Shown here piece by piece: positions 37,561-49,380 of a DNA stretch of 64,000 bases. Position numbers and translations under genes: made by a program. Origin of the DNA: Temnopleurus reevesii (lineage: Eukaryota; Echinodermata; Echinoidea; Temnopleuroida; Temnopleuridae). Below the pieces are notes generated by a model. It was given only the letters and a program-made list of their open reading frames with translations, did no database searches and was not told where the DNA came from. Within the stretch, counting starts at the first letter, position 1. Every line of letters begins with the position of its first letter. The stretch is from assembly GCA_036244855.1 (NCBI GenBank), contig BQKZ01001643.1, forward strand, positions 38,996-102,995, written 5' to 3'.

Positions 37561-40500
37561 ATGCATATAGGTTTTAGCAAACACATATGTGAATTCAAAT
37601 TGAAACAGGACAAGATTCAAAGGTCGTGTGAAATGTCATGACATAGCCATTAACATTATTAGTAGTAGTATATTGATCAGTATTATCAGTATTGATATTA
37701 GTAGTACAAATATGATAAGAAATATTTGGGCAGCTACTTTTTCAAATGGGTTGCAAGTCTGTCCTGATAAACAAATGCCGTGCAAGTATTTTTTTTTAAA
37801 TATAAATCAACTCTTTAATAATTCAATATGTAGTTGTCATTTTAAACAAGTCAATAATCATGGTTTTGCGTCTCGCGATTATAAAAAAAAATCTCTTAAA
37901 GCAGTCAATTAACATTAAGGTAAAATATCCAAGTAGCCAACGAGAACCAATACATTGCATCACCATTTCTACCTGCCACTCCATCAATCTACATGGTCCT
38001 CCCTTCCCACTCTACATAATATGCTCTACCTGTACTCTTTCACGCATCGTACATTTCGTGTTTATGCACCGTCCGACTTCCCAGCATTGTCATTTTACCT
38101 ATTTCCAATAATATCTCACTCCGAGAGCACCTACCTTAACGAGATTGAATGGAGAGTCATTTGTTCCTGCATATTGCTGATACCATATCATTATTAGGGA
38201 GGTACATGGGGTAGGTACATCAAAATAGAGGTCGGGGTGAGGTCTAATGGGGGAAGAACAGAATCGGTCATAAGAGATATGAGGAATTTAAATCCCATTT
38301 AGGAAGCAGTCAATTCGGCGTAGCATTAAGTAACGATGTTCGTATAATGTTAACTTGAAGGGTTTCATTATGCCGCAATTACGGCAGTGAAAAAAAGGAA
38401 AGACTGATGTGTTATCTTGTTCTATTTTTTTTTTATTAGATTTCATTCTCCGATATTTGAATGTTATGTTATAGGAATAATCATTAAAAATGTATGATAT
38501 CAAGTTTTGAATATACACACTCATGTAACAAGTTAACCGCGCTACATGATTGAGTGAAAATCTCACCGACAAGCTTAAATGTATTCAAAACATAATTGAT
38601 AAGTAAATGTAAACAAAAATAATAGCGACACAAGCAATTCTTCATTTAATTTAATTGAGAGGAAAATAATATTTTGAGTGCAAAATTTTGATTATTTTTA
38701 TTCCTTTGTATTCACTTTATACACTTTTCATTACATATATGTCTATCTTTAGAATATGATTTTAACTTATGTGTTTCATAAGGCTTATAACATCATATGA
38801 TAATAAACTTACGATAATAGTAATCGTAAGCATGGTAAGTCCATCGCAAAATGAGTAATATACAGTAGAGACACGATTGATTTTCAATTAGTCATATTTC
38901 CTTAATGTTACAGCCCCCCCCCCCTGTCTTCAATTGGAATACAGTTCAGTTCAGTACACGTATTTGACCCTGTAAGACAAGAGTGCATGTTATTCAGAAA
39001 GGCATGAGTGACTCCAGGAAAGTCTGTATACTTGAGGGAAGAACATGTTAGATAATGAAGTAGTGAGAATGTGCTATATTCGGCACTCATTCGGAGAAAC
39101 TTCAAAGCGCTCACAGCTAATTCAATTACGCTACATTAATCCCATTAGCTATTTATGTGAACATACTTGAAAAAATAAGAAAAATATTGTTCCTTGTAGC
39201 TTGGGTACTTCATGCCCTTTTTCCCCTCTACCCCTCTCTCTCTTTTGAGAACGCCACGGGCTTTCTTCGAAGTACATGAAGGACCAAAACGCCATAGGAT
39301 ATTCAATGAGTAAGAATTAGGTAATCATCGATTATGCAATCAGGGTTTTTCTGTGTTTTTATTTTGTTTTTGTTTCACGTGAAGAACAAATGTTGATGTA
39401 ATTCTAAAGCATCTGCCTCATTGCCGAATTGCATCAAAAGGGCTTTCTTAATTTCAAAGTATATACTTAACAATTACACTTGATAATAAAAGTGATGTGG
39501 ATAATTTCATGTAAATAGAAACGTTTTATATCCATAAATTCTGATCGGATAATGAAATCTCTAGCAAATTATATATCATACTGTGTAAAACACGCAATTT
39601 AAATATATTTTTCAAAGTTGTATCAATATAAGCTGTCTGTATTAATACTTTCATTACTTTGCGTGGTAAAATCTTATACAAATAGAAAGTAAGATCTGAG
39701 TCATTATTAAGATCTGCCACGACACTTGGGTAACAAATCAAATTAACCACTTAAGTGCATGATAAGTGTCACGCCGGCACCCATTTTCTTTTTAATTCAC
39801 TTACTTCGTACTTACTGTCAGGAATTAAAAAAAAGAAATAAATGAGAAATTATGAATCACTCGCATCATCCTCATCTTTGGCTACCTGGTCCGAGAATAG
39901 CAGAAATTTAACAATGTTTTGATCCAGTTTGTTTGATTATCAATCAATACAAAATAGATATTATATATTTTTTTCAAATGCGATTTTTGAAAATATATCA
40001 TACAATGCCCAAATTGAAATGATATTATCTCTGATAATGTTATAATGACGATACAGTATAGTATAATACATCGTGCTGCATATCGTGTTTTTGTTCATAA
40101 TTAATGTCCAAGAAACGATCGAGTAAGAGATTTGGAATCTGATAAAAGAGGAATATCTTTCAGAGTCTGAAGTCATACAGGCACGCTCCTGTATTTATTA
40201 ATTTTACCACTGTGAATTTATATTGGAATGGTACAAAAAGGGGGTTATCAGAACTTCGCTTTTCGAGGGAGCGCTGACATGAATAGATGAAATTCTATGA
40301 TAAACTCCAAAAAAGTGTCGCCGTTTTGTTTACTATGAAAGGTCACGTTATCCATAATACAGTTGGCAAAAAGGATAGAGTTGCGTCTTTGGATAAAAGA
40401 TATGCTCAACAATATTCCTTCATGATTTCACAGTTAAAAGGCGTTTTTGTTTTATTCACTTTTCCTACTTGGTAAAGATACGTATGTGTTATCTACTGTA

Positions 40501-40896
40501 GATATGAAAATAGTATATACAAATTAAATAGCATCTAGTGAAACAAAGAGAAATGATATCAAACGCTTACATGATTTTTCAATCTCCCGATCCAAAATTG
40601 CACAAGAAGACCCCCTTTGCAAATAAAAAAGATGTTTTAGACCTTCTTTTCTATGTTTAGAGTTTGTGATATGCCCCGTACCGATTATCTTGGACATATA
40701 ATAACAGGGCACCTCCAGTCTGTCCTATCAATCAAGCTACATGGGCAGATTGCACGCCCTAATGAGAATTGAACAGCTGCCTTAATTAAGCTCAATATAT
40801 TTCATATAATTGCCAACAATGACAGACCAATGACAGACCTACTTGCAGGTCATCTTTGTAATCATCAGCCGTCTTGGGCGTTAAAATTGTGGTGTA

Positions 40897-41141
40897 TATA
40901 ATAATAATAATAATAATAATGAACGGCTTTTCTATAGTGCTTATCAATTCATGAAAATTCCCTACGCGTCCTACAAATGCAGCATTATTACCCTGGCTTT
41001 AGTTCGGCAACCACCAGCGCACTTGGCGTTTCAAGGAATAAATATTCTTACCCGTTACCCATTCACCTCACCTGGGTGGGACTCGAACCTATATGACCCT
41101 CTAGTTGAGAGGCGAGAGTCATGACCACTTCACCACGACAT
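40897..41141 (-). repeat. tRNA-derived SINE, family S copy 2 (with head)
   Basis: Read on the minus strand, the element begins GTCGTGGTGAAGTGGTCATG (A-box-like). It carries GGTTCGAGTCCC (B box) about 35 bases later and continues into a body with GGGTAATAATGCTGCATTTG. It finishes at GCCGTTC and a (TTA)n tail. The head resembles a tRNA but lacks an acceptor stem that closes, so it is a SINE and not a tRNA gene. The body and tail match the headless copy at 15,423-15,518. Confidence 0.8.
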
Positions 41142-42512
41142 ACTTGCATTTCAGCAACGTCGGTCTACTAGTAAGACCATATGATACATCCTAAGTCATT
41201 GTGAATAAATAGGCGCGATTTATAAAAGGATACCTTCTCACGCATCCTCTGTAGTTGGATCGATAGACGACCGGCGAGCCTGGGGAACATACGGACTGAA
41301 TTACCCGCGCACCCCTCCCACACCTTTTCCTATTCAAGTGTTGCACATACAAATGAAGTACCTCGAAAAGGGAATATGTATGATGCATGTTTTTTAAGCA
41401 CAATAGACGTGTGTTTTTGCTGTTTCGCTGATTTCAATCAGACGTTAGGTCATTCATGATCATGCAGTCAGATTGACAAATAGCCATGATTGAGGCCGTT
41501 TTGATCACACATGACCATGTATGTGCAGCATTCATTCCCTACAGCCTTCAAAATTATGCACATAATGAGAAAATGGTTGTGGGGTGTTTTGCAGACATGT
41601 GTGCCTTTTGGTACAAGAGTGTCGTATTTGAGGCTATTATATTACAATGATAGTACAAGCATACTTGTATAGTCCATTTGCTTGAAAATATATATATGAG
41701 CGAACTACGTTAATGAATAACCATCGTGCATGCACACCTAATCAATTGTACTTGTATTGGCATTCATAGGAACGAAACTGTTGTTAGTCCTTGTGACGGT
41801 TGTTCTCTACTTGGCGGTTGAATATCCACTGCAATCTAATTTCTGATAGCATGCATCATAATGGTAAACCGCATAAAACTAAGATTTATTAATTTAAAAA
41901 AAATATCGAGTATTCATAGAATAAACGAACAAACCGTCTTGTCCATTTTTCACCAACTCTTGCAAATTATTATGTTTTTAGTGTACAAAGCTCTACAAAG
42001 CTCGTATATTCTGTCAATAACAGACAATACGCTTGTTGTCGATTGCTCCATATGCCATCATGGCCAAAGACAGGCGCTATATTGAGTATCGGCACAACCA
42101 ATGAAAACGCGCGAGTAGTAAAGAACTCAGCGGAATGCCTCTAGGAGCTTCGCACATGAGTCGCATTGGGAAAGCAAATCTGAAACTGGAGGAGATGTGA
42201 AACTAGTAGGTTTTACTTGCTTCCAAGTTGCGTTAGCGGTATGAGATTCCACATCACTCCTCCTCGATTGGTAACCAGAGCCTGGTTGGTGAAAAATCAG
42301 AAGGAGTGGGCGACCTTGCAAAAGGGATGGTTTAAATTCTATGAGATAGCAAAGAGCTTTGAATAGAGTCATAGGAGGGACATAGCGGCAGCTGATAAAC
42401 ATAACAGAAAAAATAATAATGATAGATGCAATTTATAATGCGCCGAATCCATCCTGCTGAAACATACACAACATTACAGAAACAACAAAAAATGTGCAAT
42501 CTAAGTTCTAAA

Positions 42513-42616
42513 AATGACCTTCAAACCTCATATTTAAAAAAAAGAATAAGATAGTACAAATTACAATTTTGTTGATGCGGTTTGAGAGCAGGGTTGGATC
42601 AGTCTGTTGGTGTGAC
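42513..42616 (-). repeat. Dispersed repeat R1, copy 2
   Basis: Roughly 80 percent similar by eye to 33,854-33,955, with the same right boundary at GTGTGAC. The family is unknown to me. The length and shared ends suggest a short retroposon or a conserved SINE module. Confidence 0.65.
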
Positions 42617-43581
42617 ATTGTCCTATATGCAATTCGCAATTTAATAATTATTTGTAATTGTACGTGTTTCTCATGACAAATTGAAATAAATCGATAAACT
42701 TTCAATTTCGAGCGTAGATAAATCATTGTCGGCAAGAGCACGATCATTACAGGGATGCATTATATCTAATCGAATATCTGCAACACTTGGCTTGCTAACT
42801 CGTGTATAAAATTATCTAAATGATTTGGTAGATAATTGCTTATCAAGGACACAATACTTCCAATAATGTTTTATTGATTATTTTCATCAATAATTGAACT
42901 GCGAGTGGCAACCTTTTGTGTCCCTTCAGTTTGTACTTTTGGTATATAGCATTTCAACATAAGCATGATTTATATAATCAGGACTCACCATATAACATAC
43001 ACGATGTTTTATATCGGCGATTATCATCTTTCATACAATTTTGTCGTCTAATTCCATGCCAAAATTATTATTATTTTCTAAATTTCTTCATCCATCTATA
43101 ACAGAGCAGCTCATGATTGTCGTAATTTGCGTTTGAATAATCTCTTGCATCCCCTAAGATTTAATACATGAGTATATTTTGTGGTTTATGGTATAATTCG
43201 TATTCAACATTTGGCGGTAATAATTGGTTTAAAAATTGAAATTTATTATTTGAGCTTTATATACAGTCATATTATAATTTCAATTTTGCTTTCTATTTAT
43301 TTAACTCCCAAAATAGACATTATGTATGACACACCTGATGTTTAATAACTTATTTAACTGTGCTAACATTATTTGAAGGAGAGAATATATGGTCTTCCTA
43401 AATATGGCAACACGTTGTAGTGGTGAACCCTATAACATCCCCAAAATGTTAGGTTAACCACAAATGTTATTCTGAAGAAAACAAATCGATCGATCGGAAA
43501 AAAAAGTGTTTATTTTTTATTTTTCAAACTCAGTTCACATAATCTATGATGATATGGCTTAGAAGTAATGAAAACATCTGG

Positions 43582-43720
43582 GAATTGAATTTGAATTGAA
43601 TTAATTTATTTCCTTTTTCATATACATAATCAATGCAAAATGATATCACAAATAGAACAAAATAAAGGAGGCGAGTTCCCTGAAAGCACAGCTTGTGTTG
43701 GGATCGCCTTTACAACAAAA
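43582..43720 (-). repeat. Retroposon 3' end with (TTCAA)-type tail
   Basis: The minus strand ends AATTAATTCAATTCAAATTCAA. Upstream of that on the minus strand lie CTTTCAGGGAACTCGCC and GGCGATCCCAACACAAGC, which look like a conserved retroposon 3' region. It lies about 280 bases before TASK exon 2, so it is intronic. Confidence 0.45.
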
Positions 43721-43996
43721 CAAAGTAAAACAAAATCATCTCTTTGAAGAAGAAAAAAAAAAGTTAAAGAAAATAAGTTATTACATGGTTTTCATGTTGT
43801 ATTTTACATGTGTAGTTATAGTTTTTGCTGTCATTTCTCAACATGAGTGATAAGTTAAAAACAAGATCTGACAATTTTCAGAGGCACAGTCAATTGAGGG
43901 CAACCAAACAAAATTAGGAGCAAGACTAAACTGGCTTTGTAAAAGATCATTCTAAATAATTTATTAATCTTTCTTCATGTTTGTTCCTCCATACAG

Positions 43997-44826
43997 GATA
44001 TGGACACTCAGCCCCCTTGACAGCAGGAGGAAAGGTGTTCTGTATGATCTACGCCCTCATCGGTATCCCACTCAAATTGGTCATGTTCCAGAGTGTAGGA
44101 GAGAGGTTAAACGTCTTGATGGGATTCGGTGTCAAGAAAATCAAGAAATGCCTACGATTCAAGAAATGCGCGGTCTCACACACGGAACTTGTCATAATAG
44201 GAGGCATCACCAATGTGATTATTACTATGTCTGGAGCATGGGCCTTTTGTCACTTTGAAAATTGGGAATTTCTAGATGCTTTTTATTACGTCATAATAAC
44301 GCTAACAACTGTGGGGTTTGGCGACTATGTCGCCTTGCAAAAAGATGACTCCATAACAGATAAACCTGAATATGTGTTCTTTAGCATAATCTACATATTA
44401 GTGGCTTTGGTGGTTCTGGCCTCAGTGATGAATTTGCTTGTGTTGCGATTATTGACGCTAAATACTGAGGATGAGAGAAGAGAGGCGCAGGAACAGGAAC
44501 TCGCAATGAGAAGGAGCGGGCATGAGTTGAATCACATTGATTCTCATATGAATTTCTTTAACCATAATAATGCGGCACGAGGCCCGTTACTTGCTAAAGG
44601 AGAGCACAGGGCCTTCTGTTCGACGTGTAGCTGTAATAGTAAAGCACCACATAGGACTAACCCTGACGCTTTCGCAGTGGACTTCGGGGATGATAAGAAA
44701 GGTGTATATGGTAACAATTATAACGCCAACACGCCGGCTGTTTATAATACGCTGTATTCAGACGACGCGGAGGTATTCGAACAATTTCTTTCAACAGATC
44801 GAGCGGGAAAACGTGCATCGATATGA
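43997..44826 (+). CDS. KCNK3/KCNK9-like: TASK-type K2P potassium channel, exon 2 (residues 95-370)
   Basis: Completes the channel, which in this family works as a dimer that leaks K+ and is shut by extracellular acid. Joined to exon 1, it restores Gly95 and gives GYGH at 95-98. His98 is the known TASK proton sensor. M2 runs about 108-133 and includes L122. M3 is near 160-180. The second pore has TLTTVGFGDYVALQ with GFGD at 201-204. M4 includes N240 and ends in VLRLLT at 243-248, the X-gate position of TASK-1. EDE at 252-254 matches a trafficking motif described in TASK-3. The tail is hydrophilic, with a cysteine cluster (FCSTCSC, about 301-307), and ends GKRASI. The last residues resemble the basic-x-Ser-hydrophobic terminus through which vertebrate TASKs bind 14-3-3. 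The total of 370 residues is close to TASK-3. Stop TGA 44,824-44,826. KCNK3 versus KCNK9 orthology cannot be decided; it may predate that split. Confidence 0.97.
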
Positions 44827-45924
44827 ATCACGTGACCTCAACGGACGTCTAAAAACGTATTCATCGGGGAATTTGTCCCTTTTTCTTGCAACAGTGATAT
44901 ATATTGTACAGAAGTACTACTAACAAGACAGCTTTACTCTCGTACTACGTGTTTTGTACATTTCCATACCATGCACAAACTTGCCTTTGTTTCCTCCGTG
45001 CGTTTACCTTGTTTATGCACGTGTTAAAACAAGAGTGCTTTCACTGTATGAGTGTCTAAGATGCAGGAAGAATCATTTGACTTCGTAGCAAACCACTACA
45101 GATAGTAACCGATCTTATAAAACCCCCTTCACTGTATGTAAGTTTGATGTAATGCATTGTCCTGAAACGTTTAATGTTACAAACCCGGCATAAATACAGT
45201 TTAGCATTTGGTCAATTTCGATGCAGTGTATTCCTTTGGTAATGATCACGCCCCGATACATTCTGAAATTGCGCTCAACTGTGTGCGTATGCCAATTTGA
45301 TAGAGGCTATTATAAGAAAACAATATTTATAATATACATTTACCAGTGCAGCAGAGGAGAATTAGGGAAAGAAAGGGGATGGGCGGAAATTTCTTTTCAT
45401 GCGACGTCTTTAAGGTTCTGACAAGAAATTAAGACATCTTCAAAATTAAGATTGTCGGTGAAATGACGCCCCGACCCTTTCCCTCTCTCTCTGGGTCCGC
45501 TCATGTGACGAGCCGTAACAATTGTTAACCTCCATATACTCATCATAATTGCTATTATTTTGAGTCACAAGAATAATTCAATTAAGATGACAACCAAGGC
45601 CAAGTAATGTCTGTCGCTTGAAGTGATGACCCGTGTACATGTAGTTGTACACAATATAATGGATGCACGCTACACGCCTGCACACAGTGTGTTGCTATGA
45701 GCAAATGCGAATGAAAATCATTTTCTTTGCAACGATTCTCTCTATTTTTAAAGAAATATGGATTCTAAGAATAATTGTCATATTGGTCATTATTACAATG
45801 ATCATGATGATCATGATAAGAGCATTAATAATAATAGTAATAACAATGAAGATGATATTTCTATCATAATAATAGAAGAAGTACTAGTGCAGTACGACTA
45901 CTATTATATAATAATGATAATAAA
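44827..45924 (+). other. Probable TASK 3' UTR and downstream flank
   Basis: No further exon is needed, because the frame closes with a canonical TASK C-terminus. I find no AATAAA between the stop codon and 45,918. The first is at 45,919-45,924, inside an AT-rich simple-repeat stretch, so the true 3' end is unresolved. Variant signals or a longer UTR are possible. Confidence 0.4.
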
Positions 45925-45975
45925 AGTAATATTTATGTTACTGATAATAATAATAATAATGATAATGATATTGCA
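45780..45975 (+). repeat. AAT/GAT-rich imperfect simple repeat
   Basis: Mixed TAA, ATG and GAT trinucleotides with no fixed phase. Open frames here read Ile/Met/Asn/Asp-rich and are artefacts. Confidence 0.8.
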
Positions 45976-48900
45976 GCAATTATTATCTAATTTATCTCAG
46001 TCAGACCGAGTATTTAGTGTTCTGCAAAATCATTTAAAACCGCGTGACAATTCTATAATTCAACCATTTCATTTGGATATATTATAAGTTCTTGAATCAA
46101 GACGGGCACGATATGTACCATACATCTATAGAACCCGACCCTCCCCTAATTTAGACACTTGTAAACTTAAGTGGTAATCTTATTCACATCCCCTTTTTGT
46201 TATCAATCAACAATAGCCATCCTTTTACAGTTTTACTTAATCTATTCATTATTATCCAAAATTGCAACTTCATTATGTTGATACTTGTTGCATTCCATGG
46301 TTGATATACACATCATATACAAATGTTTCTACCATCAACGCAATGTCCATTATGTAATGAACAAACTGATGAAAATACCTCGGAAGTCATTGATATTTCT
46401 TCCCGTTTAAATCAAAGATAGATAACAATATTTCAATACTTTTTGATATTTTGAGGATTGTTTCCGTTAATTGCTTTATATATTATCTACCATTGTATTT
46501 TGATTAATATCTTGAATTCGTCATTTATCTTTTAACATATATTTTGTTTTCCATATTACTGATCGTTTAATCCGCATCATAAACAATTTACTTGTAATCA
46601 TTATGTGAGCATTTATTTTGAATGTATTTCATTGTCTGTATTGAATATCGAAATATTATATTCCTTAGACAGATAATGTTGCGCATCACGACCGCTCCAA
46701 TGAACAGTTTAAATTATTTTTAGAAATTAGAATAAGTTTTAATTCAAATCTTTTCGAGGGGAATCTGGGTTATATCTGTGCCTGTCCAAAAGTATCCATA
46801 TACTGTTAACTTTGTCCATTTATTTTCATTCTAAGTTACAAGAACTCATTGTGTTAAACGCAATCCATTCCTAATCAGGAGTAACACTATCCTTTTTAGG
46901 GACCGCATATTGGCATAGTAGGGGCCAGTTTGAGGGCTGCGTGTACTCAGTGCAATATTGAAAAATGTAATTTTGCCTGATCAGTTTTGCGATCCCTGCT
47001 TCTATCTTTGAAAAACAAGAGTAAATTTTGGGCCCATGTTTCACTTTTGAAGAGGAAAAATTAGGTTTATGACAACGACAGGTTATGAATTAACAGTCTG
47101 TAGTTTGTCGGCATAGACGTAGAAACGGGAGTCTTAGTGAACACAATCATTGTGAAATAAAGAAATACATGACGGGTGTAAAAAAGCATGGCCATGGCGT
47201 TTTAGCAGTGAGGGTCTACAGTTGTAAAATCGATGAGAGTCGTGTTTTGACATTACTCCCGAATAACTTAGAGGTGCCTGGGTTAGCGCCTCTATGAAGG
47301 TGTCACACCCGGTCCAAACACATTCTGGAATTACCCACTAACTTCCGCGCACCTGCAAGCCTGATGCTCTATCTTTAACTTCTTCTTAAGAGAACAAGAG
47401 ATGGCGGATGGTAGACAATAAACTGAAATAGAACTACATGATTGAAATATTCTCTCACAAACCCCTAAAGAAATGAAATTGGGTGTATTTAGAGAAGTAT
47501 TCATCGTGATAAATTTTCTTTTAACGGAAGCACATTGGCCAGTCACACGTCAAATTTGCTTCGCTTTAAGGACCCAGAATGCAAAGCGAGCCAAAAGGCG
47601 TGTGAGACATGGAAATCTAATTAAGATCGCTTTTTATTGACAGGTGTAAATAACAGGGAAGCAAACGGCTATATCGGATATGAGAAGGTATGAAGTAAGG
47701 TGATACGGGGAGAATTCTCAAGTCGGCACACCCCTTACTCCTCTTCTTCTAACAGAGGCACATGAAAATAAATTATCAGATACTGGATTGATAAAACACG
47801 CATTTTCTCTTCGGCGTGCTAGTTATGCTTGGTGAGTTACCATTCTCTCTCAATAAACCATAGACATTACTGTTGTTACCCACTCACCTCAACTGGGTTG
47901 AGTACAGTATTTTCATGTGATAACCTTGCAACAATTTCCTTCGAGAATCGAAAGTTTGTGCCTATGGAATCAATCTTATTAAAAAAAAAGAATAGCTCAT
48001 TTTTTTTAAACAAAAAAAAATGTATATCAGAAGACAATATTCATGCCAACGTAGCTGGAGAAATCTTGTTGCATTATCGAAAGAAAATAATTTCTATAAA
48101 TTGTGACATGAACATGGGTTTAGGAAGGGAGGTTAAAATATTGAAATAAGTTTTCATATTGTTTTCATTTAACCTAGCACATTTTTAACGATTCTTAACA
48201 GCCTGTGAATCTATTTTCATATTATTTGAACATGTTGAATGCATTCATACACTTTACTCTTTCTAGGCACTATCGATCTATTAACGAGATTTTGCACCAG
48301 GCTTTCACACCCTTTCACTATCCATGGCCACACTGGGTTCAGAGAGTGCAAAGTAGCACATGTGCAACTATTTTAGTTGACCCTGACCTAAAAATAATCA
48401 ATCATAGTTTGAAAAACAATTATGAAATCGGTATGAACACTATATGAAAGAGTTTAATCAGCACAATATTGAAGAATATTGGTTTGATCGTCCAAACCGT
48501 TTAGCTAGTTAGAGCATGGTTTAAGGTTTGTTGTTTAAAGTTTATCACTGTCTAAATGTACAACGTTTACCAAGCATAAAGTGAATCAATATTTTAAGTT
48601 CAATCTGCGTACAAGCTCGCAGGGGTAATCATATCAAAATTGCACTCACTTTTGAATAGGTTGTTTTGCAAAAAAATATCGAAATCGAGAAAAATATAAG
48701 CAAGTATTGCTAAAGATGACAATTTATAATTTGCAAAGAGTCATTTTTTCACGGAAGAGGCAATTAGATTTAACACTAAACTAAAGTAAAAGCGCAAATG
48801 TGTAGTTGCTCTGATTTATCAATCAGTCTCTCATAACTGAATAATGTTCATTCATTTTCCTTTCACTTGCTCTTTCTCAGTATTTCGTTCTCTCCCTTCC

Positions 48901-49281
48901 TCATAATTTATTTTCTCTTTACATCTTTATTCCTATTTTCTCGTCTCTTTGCTAGTCCACATACATTTTGCCCCATGCTGTTCACTGATTTGCCGAGACC
49001 ACATGCTTATCTCCCCAACCATTCTTGCATACTTTCTAGGTCATCAGCACATACGTACGAGCTACATTATGCGCTCATCTTTAACCTTGCTCTTCCTATT
49101 CATCTACATTTCTTATTTGAACGATGGTTTTCTCCTTTTTGACTTGTTTTGCAAATTTTCTTTCGTTTGAACGTGAACATGGTGAAGTTGAATGGTCATG
49201 ATCACTAGACACTTATAGGTTTTCCAATCAAGATTCACTGCTGTATTTCTCTCCTTAAGGCAACCCCATACCCCTCCCCCG
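45976..49281. other. Downstream intergenic region
   Basis: No gene supported. One 106-codon frame at 47,829-48,149 is Lys/Asn/Phe-rich through A and T runs and has no motif. Confidence 0.5.
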
Positions 49282-49322
49282 TCTCTCTCTCTCTCTCTCT
49301 CTCTCTCGCACCCTCTCTCCCC

Positions 49323-49357
<35 letters not shown>

Positions 49358-49380
49358 TCTCTCCTCTCTCTCTCTTTCTA
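49282..49380 (+). repeat. (TC)n tract and 31-base poly-C run
   Basis: TC dinucleotides at 49,282-49,307, then CCCTCTCTCCCCA, then about 31 consecutive C at 49,324-49,354, then CT-rich sequence. The complementary G run could form G-quadruplexes and the C strand i-motifs. Length is unreliable in assemblies. Minus-strand frames through it give poly-Gly and Glu/Arg peptides, which are not genes. Confidence 0.9.

Larger units (their letters stand above)
12735..43996 (+). other. Single TASK intron (about 31.3 kb, phase 1)
   Basis: GTAAGA donor at 12,735. The acceptor follows a pyrimidine-rich TTTGTTCCTCCATACAG ending at 43,996. The intron divides the codon for the first Gly of GYG after its first base. 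Intron placement in this pore codon is a known shared trait of many K2P genes. Inside I found no second coding gene, only transposon copies, retroposon tails, simple repeats and assembly duplications, listed separately. Stretches between those entries are AT-rich and featureless to me. Confidence 0.9.

Noticed and set aside
41060..41141. Possible functional tRNA on the minus strand
   Set aside because: A and B boxes are good, but the acceptor stem does not close and the sequence continues into a SINE body with a repeat tail.
43977..44258. Overlapping 93-codon frame in exon 2
   Set aside because: An alternative frame of the TASK exon, with no similarity to any protein I know.
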